Below, piece by piece: positions 7,698-15,092 of a DNA stretch of 33,407 nt. Below the pieces are notes generated by a model. The model saw only the letters and a program-made list of their open reading frames with translations, was not told where the DNA came from and did not search any database. Made by a program: the position numbers and the translations under genes. Origin of the DNA: CAYMEK01 sp964389305 (GTDB lineage Bacteria; Spirochaetota; Spirochaetia; SZUA-6; DRHE01); NCBI GenBank assembly GCA_964389305.1, contig CAYMEK010000050.1, positions 1 through 33,407 on the forward strand, read 5' to 3'. Numbering within the stretch: the stretch's first letter is position 1; each line of letters begins with the position of its first letter.

Positions 7698-9005
7698 CTA
7701 CTCTTCGTACACACCCTGTGTCTGCAGCTGTGCCACCACCTTGTCATTGTACTCCTTGGCGATAGCGTCGATGTCGGCGTTTTCGTCGTTAAGAGTCTTT
7801 TGAACCATCTCGGCCACGATGAGCTTCACCGGATAGTAATCGGGAATAGGCTCCGGATATTTGACGTAGTTCTTGAAGGCCTCCACAAAAGCCTTCATCA
7901 ACGGCTCTCCGGTAACCGCCATGTTGTCGATATCCTTGCGCACCGAAGTCCTGCAGACGTTGGAGATGTCGTTTTTCAGTCCGTACTTCTGAGCTTCGGG
8001 ATCAGCCATCCAGTTCATCCAGGTGAGCGTGGCCGCCTTTTTCTGGGTTTGGGAGCTCATGTACAGGTTTTCGCCCTCTCCCAGAACGCCGGCACCCTTG
8101 GGACCGGCCGGCATCAGGGCGGTCCCCAATCCATCACCCAGACGGTTCTTGTATTCCAGGATCCGGTAACCCGCGTGAAAGACCATGCCCGTCAGGCCAT
8201 CCTGAAAGGAGGCATAGACATCTGCGGATACGGAGGTGGTAAAACCAGGTTGAAACACCTTGTACTTGTAGGCCATGTCGTGCTCGAATTTCAAGGCGGT
8301 TTTGGCTTCCGGTGTATTCAGATTGCCCGTCCACTTTCCCGGAGACCTGGCCTTGAGCACGCTTCCACCGGCCTGCCAGAGCCAGTCTTGATAGGTCCAG
8401 TAGGCGTAGCCGCGGAGGGTGGAACCGTATACGCCTATGCCGTAGGTGTCGTCCTTCCCATTGCCGTCCGGATCGTTATACGTCATGGCCTCGGCCACGT
8501 CCACCATCATGTCCCAGGTAGTGGGAACATTCAGTCCGAGGTTTTTCAGCCAGTCTGCCCGGTAGTACATGGCCTGGGCTTGCACCGACCAGGGCGTGCC
8601 GTAGATCTTTCCGTCCGGGCCTTTCAAAGTGTCCCAGGCCGCCGGAATAATATTGTCCCAATTCGGATATTGCTTCTTGGTTATCTCGGAGACCATGTTG
8701 AACTTCAACCAACGGCCCGTGGTAACCGTATCCATAATCCAGGCATCGGGACCGGACTGACCGATCATGGCGGTTACGAGCTTGTCCTCCAAGTCCGCGA
8801 TAAGCGTAAATTCGACCTCGATATTGGGATTTGCTTCCGTGAACATCTTGCCCAACACCTTGTACGCCTCGAGATACTGGGGGCTGCCTCGCAGCCAGAC
8901 AGCTATCTGCTGCTTCCCCTCCATGGTCTCGCCCTTGCCCGCAGCGAACAGAGCCCCTGCCCCCAGTGCGACCACCATCGCGGCGATCAGGATTTTTTTG
9001 AACAT
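7698..9005 (-). CDS. Sugar ABC transporter substrate-binding protein
   Basis: This 435-residue exported binding protein (SBP_bac_1/8 family) captures the carbohydrate in the periplasm and delivers it to the two permeases. The signal peptide is MFKKILIAAMVVALGAGALFA with no lipobox cysteine; the AAGKGE that follows resembles spirochaetal sugar-binding proteins. The domain shows the usual QIAVWL start, MYYRADWLKNLGL hinge segment, ADVYASFQDGLTGMVF and a C-terminal SNVCRTSVRKD. A strong AAGGAGG lies upstream of the ATG. It is the first gene of its operon, with a good promoter and a palindromic operator in its leader. The substrate class cannot be fixed from sequence. Confidence 0.93.
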   Translation of the reverse strand: MFKKILIAAMVVALGAGALFAAGKGETMEGKQQIAVWLRGSPQYLEAYKVLGKMFTEANPNIEVEFTLIADLEDKLVTAMIGQSGPDAWIMDTVTTGRWLKFNMVSEITKKQYPNWDNIIPAAWDTLKGPDGKIYGTPWSVQAQAMYYRADWLKNLGLNVPTTWDMMVDVAEAMTYNDPDGNGKDDTYGIGVYGSTLRGYAYWTYQDWLWQAGGSVLKARSPGKWTGNLNTPEAKTALKFEHDMAYKYKVFQPGFTTSVSADVYASFQDGLTGMVFHAGYRILEYKNRLGDGLGTALMPAGPKGAGVLGEGENLYMSSQTQKKAATLTWMNWMADPEAQKYGLKNDISNVCRTSVRKDIDNMAVTGEPLMKAFVEAFKNYVKYPEPIPDYYPVKLIVAEMVQKTLNDENADIDAIAKEYNDKVVAQLQTQGVYEE

Positions 9006-9029
9006 TCTTTTCCTCCTTGTTTTCTTTGA

Positions 9030-9044
9030 TATCGAATTTCGATA
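9030..9044. promoter_or_regulatory. Perfect palindromic operator TATCGAA-T-TTCGATA
   Basis: This 15-base perfect odd palindrome sits between the -10 element and the Shine-Dalgarno of the first importer operon, where a bound repressor would block transcription. The half-site resembles the TTCGATA core of GlpR operators (established for the DeoR/GlpR family). The same half-site recurs around the neighbouring DeoR-type gene at 9958-9965 and in front of the UroD-like gene at 10070-10106. Confidence 0.65.
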
Positions 9045-9057
9045 GAAAACGAAAATT

Positions 9058-9086
9058 ATATTACCCGGTGTTCGTCACTCTGTCAA
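9058..9086 (-). promoter_or_regulatory. Sigma-70 promoter of the first importer operon
   Basis: Minus strand TTGACA (9081-9086), 17-base spacer, TAATAT (9058-9063). A TATAAT also occurs at 9055-9060 with a 20-base spacer. The pair is nearly identical to the promoter of the second importer operon at 21573-21601. Confidence 0.75.
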
Positions 9087-9139
9087 GCAGAAAATCAAAA
9101 AAAGCTGTGGATTGGCAGAGACAGCCGGGGGGTGAGAGG

Positions 9140-9922
9140 TCAGGAACCCGGTCGCTTTGCCTGTGCGGTAGAAGCCAGAAGACAGGTGATCCCTATGCTC
9201 TCGAACAGCTTTACGTCGGGGAACGCATCGTCGGTAATCAGCACGTCGAAATCTCCAGGTCGGGCAAAGATGGCGAAACCGGACTTGTTGTACTTGCTGG
9301 AATCCGTAAGCACAAACTTCCTGTCGGAGGTGGCAAGCACCTCGGTTTTTAGCTGGGCTTCGATGATATTTTGGGAGAAAAAGTCGCCCCTCGAAGAAAA
9401 AGAAGCCGCACCGACAAAACAGGTTTCAATCCTGATATTTTCCAGATTTTGCTGAGCGAGGGGACCGATGAACGAACCTGCGTCCTTCCTGTAGCTGCCG
9501 CCCAAACATATGAGCGAAACTCCTGGCGCCGAAACCAGCTCGTTTATCACGCCTACCGAATGACAGACGACCCGGATATTCATCGATTTCACTTCTCTGG
9601 CCAGGTGAACGGCTGTACTGCCGGAATCCAAATAAATGGTATCGCCCTCGCTGACCAGCTCTCTGGCCTTACGCGCGATGGCTTGTTTCTCGGCCAGATA
9701 GGCATCTTTTCTGCTCATCAGGCTGTCGAAAGTATTTTTATCTTCTGCCAGCACGGCGCCGCCATGGGTTCTCACCAGGTAGCCCATCTCCTCCAGCAGG
9801 GTAAGATCCTTGCGAATCGTCGCCTCGGAGACGCTCAGGCGCTCCTTGAGCTCTTGAACCGAAATTTTCCTGATTTGAGTCAGAATATTGATGATCTCTT
9901 CAAAACGAATATTGTAGGCCAT
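9140..9922 (-). CDS. DeoR-family transcriptional regulator
   Basis: This 260-residue repressor has an N-terminal winged helix-turn-helix (residues about 18-57, with SVSEATIRKDLTLLEEMGY and RTHGGAVL). The C-terminal DeoR_C sensor domain carries LDSGSTAVHLAREV, FVGAASF and LTDSSKYNK, which bind a sugar phosphate in the family. It is divergent from the UroD-like gene and lies directly upstream of the first importer operon. Both flanks carry TATCGAA-type sites, so it likely controls the importer, the + strand pair and itself. The ATG at 9922 has almost no Shine-Dalgarno, consistent with low-level expression. It is only distantly similar to the DeoR-type protein at 2198-3022. Confidence 0.92.
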   Translation of the reverse strand: MAYNIRFEEIINILTQIRKISVQELKERLSVSEATIRKDLTLLEEMGYLVRTHGGAVLAEDKNTFDSLMSRKDAYLAEKQAIARKARELVSEGDTIYLDSGSTAVHLAREVKSMNIRVVCHSVGVINELVSAPGVSLICLGGSYRKDAGSFIGPLAQQNLENIRIETCFVGAASFSSRGDFFSQNIIEAQLKTEVLATSDRKFVLTDSSKYNKSGFAIFARPGDFDVLITDDAFPDVKLFESIGITCLLASTAQAKRPGS

Positions 9923-9951
9923 CGTAGATGATTCGAATTGTGCTGTAAAAC

Positions 9952-9980
9952 AGAATATATCGATAAAGAGGTTTTTTCAA
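9952..9980 (-). promoter_or_regulatory. Candidate promoter of the DeoR-type gene with embedded TATCGATA site
   Basis: Minus strand TTGAAA (9975-9980), 17-base spacer, TATTCT (9952-9957). The palindrome TATCGATA (9958-9965) lies inside the spacer, which would allow autorepression. A TATATT at 9954-9959 is an alternative -10 with a 15-base spacer. Confidence 0.4.
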
Positions 9981-9997
9981 CAGCCCTGATAACGGGA

Positions 9998-10019
9998 GGC
10001 AGCGGCCGTTAAGGCTGCC
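9998..10019. other. GC-rich inverted repeat in the divergent intergenic region
   Basis: GGCAGC (9998-10003) and GCTGCC (10014-10019) form a 6-base stem with a 10-base loop midway between the two divergent promoters. No T-tract follows on either strand. Its role is unknown; it could separate the two transcription units or bind a protein. Confidence 0.3.
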
Positions 10020-10038
10020 GGACGCCTCTGATAATCGA

Positions 10039-10067
10039 TTGACAGGGATCGAATCCTATGTTAGCAT
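10039..10067 (+). promoter_or_regulatory. Promoter of the UroD-like gene
   Basis: TTGACA (10039-10044), 17-base spacer, and extended -10 TGT-TAGCAT (TG at 10059-10060, -10 at 10062-10067). It is followed at once by three TATCG half-sites. Confidence 0.6.
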
Positions 10068-10069
10068 TT

Positions 10070-10106
10070 TATCGTTTTTTATCGATATCCGAAAGTTATC
10101 GAAATA
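10070..10106. promoter_or_regulatory. Tandem TATCG half-sites, candidate DeoR-type operator
   Basis: TATCGTT (10070), TATCGATA (10080-10087) and TATCGAAATA (10097-10106) lie just downstream of the + promoter. The first two are 10 bases apart, on one helix face, and the third 17 bases further. They match the half-site of the perfect palindrome at 9030-9044. Confidence 0.55.
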
Positions 10107-10157
10107 TTATCCTGACAAAATCGACCAGGATATGATTGCCGGAACCGAGGAGATTCA

Positions 10158-11189
10158 ATGACTGAGACGCAGTGGGAGGTCATCAGGAAATGCGCCGCGT
10201 TGGAGGAATTTGAAACAGTACCCGTGGGCCTGATCGTAGACAGTCCCTGGATACCGGCCTACGTCGGTATTTCCACCCTGGACTACCTGATTATGCCGGA
10301 CCGGTGGCTGGAAGCCAATCTGCAGGTTCAATTGGATTTTCCTGACATTATCTTTCTTCCAGGGTTCTGGATCGAAATGGGGATGGCTACCGAACCCAGC
10401 GGCTTCGGGTGCAAGATCAGCTTTTTTCATGATAAAACGCCGGCCGTCTATCCCGCAATCTCCTCAGCGGACCAGATTGATAGAATCAGTTTGCCCAATC
10501 CCCACACCGACGGCCTGATGCCGTTGATACTCAACCTGTATAGAAACGTAGAGAAGAAGGTGAATGCCGCCGGTCATCGGATCAAGGTAGTAGCGGCCCG
10601 GGGGCCTCTTGCCGTGGCAGCCCATCTCATGGGAATGACCGAATTCCTCATAGCGGTAAAGACCGATCCGGACGCTGCGCATCGTCTGCTGTCTATAACC
10701 ACGACGAATACGAAGAACTGGCTTGAAGCCCAGGCAAACGAGTTGCACGATGTGGAGGGCGTTATGATACTGGACGACATCGCCGGTTTCCTGTCCGCTG
10801 AGGACTACCTGAAGTTCGCCCATCCCTATCTCAAGGAGATCTACGGTGCTTTCCCCACGGCTGTCAGATTTTTCCACTGCGATACGGATAATGACTCGAT
10901 GTACAGGTTCCTCAATGACTTGCAGATCAACATATTCAACTTCACCCATCTGATAGACATATCCAAGGCCAGGGAATGCGTCGGCAGCAAGGTATGCCTG
11001 ATGGGAAATGTACCGCCTCTCGAAGTGTTGAGCCAGGCCCGTCCTGAAGAGGTAAAAGTAAGAGTCCTGAAGTGCCTGTCTTCCCACGCGAGCAGATCGG
11101 GAATCCTGCTCTCCGCCGGTGGTGGAGTAAGCCCGGGCACCCCCAAGCGGAACATCGAGGCTCTGGCCGCCGCGGCCAGAGAGTTCTAG
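10158..11189 (+). CDS. Uroporphyrinogen decarboxylase/MtaA-superfamily protein
   Basis: This 343-residue protein belongs to the URO-D TIM-barrel superfamily, which includes uroporphyrinogen decarboxylase and the MtaA/CmuA methylcobamide methyltransferases. Family marks are the C-terminal SAGGGVSPGTPKRNI (about 319-333), GNVPPLEVL (283-291) and FHCDTDN (239-245). The methyltransferases bind zinc through a His-x-Cys pair plus a later Cys. Here His240 and Cys241 are adjacent, and the later Cys position is a Gly in SAGGG, so the methyltransferase zinc site is not intact. A haem-pathway role is unlikely in this context. The ATG follows GAGGAGATTCA. It is controlled from a promoter with TATCG sites and likely co-transcribed with the FG-GAP-like gene. 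The reaction is unknown. Confidence 0.85.
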   Translation: MTETQWEVIRKCAALEEFETVPVGLIVDSPWIPAYVGISTLDYLIMPDRWLEANLQVQLDFPDIIFLPGFWIEMGMATEPSGFGCKISFFHDKTPAVYPAISSADQIDRISLPNPHTDGLMPLILNLYRNVEKKVNAAGHRIKVVAARGPLAVAAHLMGMTEFLIAVKTDPDAAHRLLSITTTNTKNWLEAQANELHDVEGVMILDDIAGFLSAEDYLKFAHPYLKEIYGAFPTAVRFFHCDTDNDSMYRFLNDLQINIFNFTHLIDISKARECVGSKVCLMGNVPPLEVLSQARPEEVKVRVLKCLSSHASRSGILLSAGGGVSPGTPKRNIEALAAAAREF

Positions 11190-11191
11190 TT

Positions 11192-11223
11192 GCCGGCGCC
11201 TTCCGCCCGGTAGCGGCGCCGGC
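11192..11223. other. Strong GC-rich inverted repeat after the UroD-like gene
   Basis: GCCGGCGCC (11192-11200) and GGCGCCGGC (11215-11223) form a perfect 9-base stem with a 14-base loop starting 3 bases after the stop codon. No T-tract follows, so this is not a standard intrinsic terminator. It may reduce read-through to, or protect the mRNA upstream of, the next gene. Confidence 0.45.
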
Positions 11224-11347
11224 TGGCCCCGGCGGCTGCCGCGATGATGGGCTCGAGGGCCGATTCCTGCCGGAATGCCCCCGAACCTGTGCATGCCTAG
11301 CCATGTTGCGGCTAACCTGGATTTACGTGTAGGGTAACACTATCGCC

Positions 11348-12388
11348 ATGAACGTGCATAAGCGGACCCTGATGCGTCTGGAACAGGTATACACGGTCAG
11401 CCGTCTGGTCATTGGCGGGTTGGAGCACATAGCGGCGGCTACAGAAGGCCAAGGGCGGTCTGTACTGCTGAGGCCTCCCGATTGGGAGGTCTCCATGTTG
11501 CTGGACGGACCCGGGGGTGTAATGTGCCTGGAGCCGATTCCCGGCCGGGAGCGTTCAGTACTGGTGATCGAGCGTTTCTATCCCGTTTTTAAGGCGAGGC
11601 AGGCCGGCGTCACCCACGCCTCCGCGGCCGGGGAGCTGACCATGCCGTGGACGGATAAACGGGTCCTCGATCTGCCTTACGTTCACCGCCTGCGCGCGGT
11701 ACAGGTGGCCGGCCGTCCCTACTTGATCGCCGCAACCATAAGCGGGCCGGAGAAAAAAGCCCCGGAGGACTGGTCGCAGCCCGGGGCGGTGTACGTGGGC
11801 AGGATTCCGGAACTCACCTCTTCCGTCTGGGAAATCCGTCCCGTGCTGGAGGGACTGTACCAGAACCACGGATTGATATCGGTGGAATACTCGGGGCAGC
11901 CCAGCCTGCTGGTCGGCTGCCGCAACGGTTTGTTCAGGATCGTTGTTCCGCAGCGGCCTGAATCCGACTGGCCCGTGGAAAAGCTCCTGGACAGGGCCGT
12001 CAGCGATATGCATCTTTTCGACCTGGACGGTGACGGGACAGCGGAGCTGGTCACCATTGAGCCGTTTCATGGGAACCGGCTGGCTGTGTACAGGCAGACG
12101 AAAAACGCCTGGCAGCCGGTGTACGAGGCGGAACTGGAGTTCGGACACGTGGTCTGGTGCGGCATGATCCTGGGGCGGCCGGCGGTCGTTGCCGGAAGCC
12201 GCGCCGGAAACAGAGAACTTTCCCTCTACCGGCCTCTCGAGGCCACCTTGAAGCGGATGGAGCAGATCGAGCTGGACCGCGGCGTTGAGCCGACCCAGGT
12301 CGAGGTTTTGCACCGCCGGGACCACGAGCTCCTATTCAGCGCCAATCACGGCACCGGCGAGCTGGTGCTATACCGGCTGGAGGCCTGA
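11348..12388 (+). CDS. Cytosolic FG-GAP/VCBS-like repeat protein of unknown function
   Basis: This 346-residue protein has no signal peptide or membrane segment. One clear FG-GAP-type calcium loop is seen (LFDLDGDGTAELVTIE, residues 223-238, with Asp225, 227 and 229). Several degenerate repeats follow the pattern of beta-propeller blades: a short strand, Gly-Arg-Pro, then a hydrophobic strand, as in VAGRPYLIAAT, YSGQPSLLVG and ILGRPAVVAG. FG-GAP propellers are usually extracellular, so a cytosolic one in a catabolic cluster is unusual. It follows the UroD-like gene after 158 bases that hold a strong hairpin. The ATG at 11348 has a weak Shine-Dalgarno (GTAGGGT, far upstream), and a slightly later Met is possible. 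Function is unknown. Confidence 0.75.
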   Translation: MNVHKRTLMRLEQVYTVSRLVIGGLEHIAAATEGQGRSVLLRPPDWEVSMLLDGPGGVMCLEPIPGRERSVLVIERFYPVFKARQAGVTHASAAGELTMPWTDKRVLDLPYVHRLRAVQVAGRPYLIAATISGPEKKAPEDWSQPGAVYVGRIPELTSSVWEIRPVLEGLYQNHGLISVEYSGQPSLLVGCRNGLFRIVVPQRPESDWPVEKLLDRAVSDMHLFDLDGDGTAELVTIEPFHGNRLAVYRQTKNAWQPVYEAELEFGHVVWCGMILGRPAVVAGSRAGNRELSLYRPLEATLKRMEQIELDRGVEPTQVEVLHRRDHELLFSANHGTGELVLYRLEA

Positions 12389-12421
12389 CCTCGTCGCCCC
12401 GGGCTCCGGCCGGGCGCAGCC

Positions 12422-13339
12422 TCATCCCGGCCGCTTTGCTCTTTTCACCTCGATTCCGAGCAGCTTTTCCCAAAGGTTGACGATCACCGGCTGAGACCTG
12501 CCGCCGTACCCTGCGGCCTTCGCCGCCTTGAATATCTCGTGTGTCTGAACAGTGATCGGCAGAGGCACGTCGGTGCTGCGTGCCAGGGCCAGAGCGTAGC
12601 CCAGATCCTTGTAGAGGATATCCACCGTGCCACCGGGATCGAATTTACGCTCCAGCATGGCCGGCGCACTCACCTCCAGCACCTTGGAGCCGGCCCACCC
12701 GCCGCGTATAGCCTCGAAGAGCTTCTGCGGGTCCAGCCCGCTCTTTACCGCCAGGGTGAAACCCTCGGCCAGGGCCGCAAAGGTAGCGCCTACAATAAGG
12801 TTGTTTACCAGCTTGGCGACCTGCCCCATGCCGCTGTCTCCGACCCGCACGATCGTTTTCCCGATCGCGGCGAAGATGTCACGGCAGCGAGAGAACGCTT
12901 CCTGCGGCCCGCCTACCATGACCGAAAGTGTGGCCTCGACGGCTCCCTTCTCCCCGCCGCTTACCGGAGCGTCCAGCAAGGTGATTCCTCTGCCGGCCAG
13001 CAGGCCGGCCAATCGCTGGCTCACGGCCGGTTCGGTGGTTCCGGTGTCGATCACGACGCCGCCGGTCCCTAAGGTTTCGCCGAGCCCGGATCGGCCCGCG
13101 ATTACCTCCTCCACTGCTGCCGATCCGGGAAGCGACAGCAGCACGATCCCGGCCTGCCTGCCGAGCTCTTCCAAGGAAGAGGCCCGCCGGATTCCCTTTC
13201 CCTGAGTTCCGGACAGCCTGGCGGGATCCTTGTCGTAGACCAGGAGGGCGAAGCGCCTGGCCAGATTGACGGCCATAGGCCGGCCCATGACGCCCAATCC
13301 AACAAATCCTATCGTTTCCACCGGGTCTTTCTTCTTCAT
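12422..13339 (-). CDS. NAD(P)-dependent beta-hydroxyacid dehydrogenase, GarR/HIBADH family
   Basis: This 305-residue enzyme belongs to the 3-hydroxyisobutyrate/tartronate semialdehyde reductase family, which interconverts a beta-hydroxyacid and its semialdehyde. Seen are the dinucleotide-binding GFVGLGVMGRPMAVNL (11-26), the substrate-binding DAPVSGGEKGA (123-133) and the catalytic lysine region GQVAKLVNN (Lys176). A well-placed GGGAGGG precedes the ATG, which overlaps the dhaL stop (ATGA). It is the last gene of the operon. In sugar-acid pathways GarR produces glycerate; with DhaKL upstream it could act on a C3 or C4 acid. 2-hydroxy-3-oxopropionate reductase is a plausible name, but the substrate is not proven. 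Confidence 0.88.
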   Translation of the reverse strand: MKKKDPVETIGFVGLGVMGRPMAVNLARRFALLVYDKDPARLSGTQGKGIRRASSLEELGRQAGIVLLSLPGSAAVEEVIAGRSGLGETLGTGGVVIDTGTTEPAVSQRLAGLLAGRGITLLDAPVSGGEKGAVEATLSVMVGGPQEAFSRCRDIFAAIGKTIVRVGDSGMGQVAKLVNNLIVGATFAALAEGFTLAVKSGLDPQKLFEAIRGGWAGSKVLEVSAPAMLERKFDPGGTVDILYKDLGYALALARSTDVPLPITVQTHEIFKAAKAAGYGGRSQPVIVNLWEKLLGIEVKRAKRPG

Positions 13340-14007
13340 GCCCTCCCCTGTTCTTGGCTGCGAGGTCCCTCCAGCAGCTCTTTCATGGACTCGGCCAGGC
13401 TGCGGAGAATCAGGGCACAGGAGGTAGCGCCTGGATCCAGGGTGCCTTTCGATCTTTCCCCGAGACGGCTGGCTCGTCCAATCCTGGCTACCATTTCCCG
13501 GGTGGAGTCCCGGCCCTTCTCGGCGGCCCCGGCCATATCTTCCAGGGCTTCCCGGAACTCCTTTCCGCCGTCCAGGGCGCTCTGGTAGGCCTCCACCGCC
13601 GGAACCAGTGCATCCATCAGGCTCTTGTCCCCGACTTTCGCCTGGCTGATTCTCAGAACCGAAGACAGCCCAGAGGCGAGCATCCGGGCGAACACCCCCT
13701 TGTCGATCTGCCCCGCGCCGCTGCAGCCCCGGGCCAGTCCCTTAAAGAACATCCCGTAAAGGGGTCCCATCGCGCCGCCGATGCTGCCCATCAGAATCTT
13801 CGAAACAACCTGCAGCCCATGGCTCAGATCTCCGGGCTCGCTGTCCAGTTCATCCTTGGCCAGGCTGAAACCCTTGCTCATATTGATGCCGTGGTCTCCG
13901 TCGCCTATGGCCCCGTCCAGGTCGCTGAGCTTCTGCTTGTTGTCCTGTACCGCCGCGATCAAGGACTCCAGGATTCGCCCCCCCTGCCGGCTGCTGAAGC
14001 TGTCCAT
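13336..14007 (-). CDS. dhaL: Dihydroxyacetone kinase subunit DhaL
   Basis: This 223-residue, all-helical nucleotide-binding subunit transfers phosphate to the substrate bound on DhaK. The Mg-ADP site is intact: LDGAIGDGDHGINM (residues 29-42, three aspartates), GSIGGAMGPLYG and DPGATS near residue 192. It begins 1 base after the dhaK stop and overlaps the GarR-like gene by 4 bases. PTS-type DhaL needs the phosphodonor DhaM, which is absent from the window. So either DhaM lies elsewhere or this pair uses ATP directly, as in DhaK-type tetrulose kinases. The C-terminal tail after about 210 is longer and charged. Confidence 0.92.
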   Translation of the reverse strand: MDSFSSRQGGRILESLIAAVQDNKQKLSDLDGAIGDGDHGINMSKGFSLAKDELDSEPGDLSHGLQVVSKILMGSIGGAMGPLYGMFFKGLARGCSGAGQIDKGVFARMLASGLSSVLRISQAKVGDKSLMDALVPAVEAYQSALDGGKEFREALEDMAGAAEKGRDSTREMVARIGRASRLGERSKGTLDPGATSCALILRSLAESMKELLEGPRSQEQGRA

Positions 14008-14008
14008 A

Positions 14009-15022
14009 TCAGGCGGCTCCGGAAGCGAACTGGCGAAAACCGATCGAGTCGGCCTCGTAGTCGATCAAGCGTTTAAGCTCTTCGTCCAGCTTCATCACGG
14101 TCAGGGTAACACCCGCCATCTCCAGCGAAGTGAAGTAATTGCCTACGTAGGGCCTGTAGATCTCGATGTTCTCGGCACTCAGGATCTTCTGCACGTCGTT
14201 GTAGAGGATGTACAGCTCCATCAGCGGAGTCGAGCCCAGCCCCGAGATCAGGACCACCACCTCGTCGCCGGACTCAAAGGGAAGGTCGGGGAGGATGATA
14301 TTGCACATCCGCCGGGACATAGCGGCCGAGCTCTCCAGGTCCACGACTTCCAGCCCCGGCTCGCCGTGGTGTCCGATGCCGACCTCCATCTTACCCGCAG
14401 CTATCTCGAAGTTCGGATGCCCCACAGCCGGAACCGTGCAGGGAGTAAGGCCGATGCCCATGCTGCGGCAATGATCGATCGCTTTGCCGGCCGCGGCGAT
14501 GACCTCCTCGAGGCTTCCGCCCATGGCCGCCCGGGCCCCGCCTACTTTCCACATCAATACTTCTCCGGCCACCCCTCTTCTGTTCTGTCTCTCGTTCCTT
14601 GGAGCGGAGGGTACGTCGTCGTTGGCCACTACGGTCCTGACCTCGATACCCTCCTCGCCGGCCATTTCGACGGCCATCTTCACGTTCATCACGTCTCCTG
14701 CGTAGTTGCCGAAAAGACAGGCGACCCCCTCGCCGCCGTCGGCGGCTTTGAAGGCGTCGTAAAACATCTGGGCGGGTGGAGAGGTGAATATCTCGCCCAC
14801 CGCCACCGCATCCACCATGTTCCGGCCGAGGTAGCCGATGAAGGCGGGCTTGTGTCCCGATCCTCCTCCGGTGACGATCCCCACCTTCCCGGATACCGGA
14901 GCGTTGGCGTACCTCAGCACCCGGGGATTGCCGGTACGGGCCACGGCCGTCGCGTTGGCCTTGAGGTACCCATCGAGCATCTCCTCCACGACCATCTCCG
15001 GCGTATTGATAATCTTTTGCAT
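14009..15022 (-). CDS. dhaK: Dihydroxyacetone kinase subunit DhaK (divergent substrate pocket)
   Basis: This 337-residue subunit binds a short ketose covalently as a hemiaminal on histidine. Seen are GGGSGH (52-57), NYAGDVMN (with Asp110) and the substrate histidine in GHHGEPG (His219, equivalent to the covalent His of E. coli DhaK). The pocket loop is SGHKPAFIGYLG where classical DhaK usually has SGHEPAHAGFVG, so the substrate may be something other than dihydroxyacetone, for instance erythrulose. This is an inference from the loop and context. AGGAGGT lies 4 bases before the ATG. It sits between the SIS isomerase and dhaL in the operon. Confidence 0.93.
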   Translation of the reverse strand: MQKIINTPEMVVEEMLDGYLKANATAVARTGNPRVLRYANAPVSGKVGIVTGGGSGHKPAFIGYLGRNMVDAVAVGEIFTSPPAQMFYDAFKAADGGEGVACLFGNYAGDVMNVKMAVEMAGEEGIEVRTVVANDDVPSAPRNERQNRRGVAGEVLMWKVGGARAAMGGSLEEVIAAAGKAIDHCRSMGIGLTPCTVPAVGHPNFEIAAGKMEVGIGHHGEPGLEVVDLESSAAMSRRMCNIILPDLPFESGDEVVVLISGLGSTPLMELYILYNDVQKILSAENIEIYRPYVGNYFTSLEMAGVTLTVMKLDEELKRLIDYEADSIGFRQFASGAA

Positions 15023-15092
15023 CTCTACCTCCTGATGCGGCCGGTCGTTGGCTCCGGGCGGAGCAACGATCGCGCGCGCTGTGGACGGAAAG

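Noticed and set aside
7647..9029. 460-codon open frame on the + strand
   Set aside because: It is the antisense of the first binding protein gene, whose minus-strand product has a signal peptide, family motifs and a ribosome site; the + product shows no coherent domain.
11072..11332. 86-codon + strand frame covering the gap after the UroD-like gene
   Set aside because: It begins inside the UroD-like gene, has no ribosome site, and its translation is Pro/Arg/Gly-rich as expected from random GC-rich DNA.
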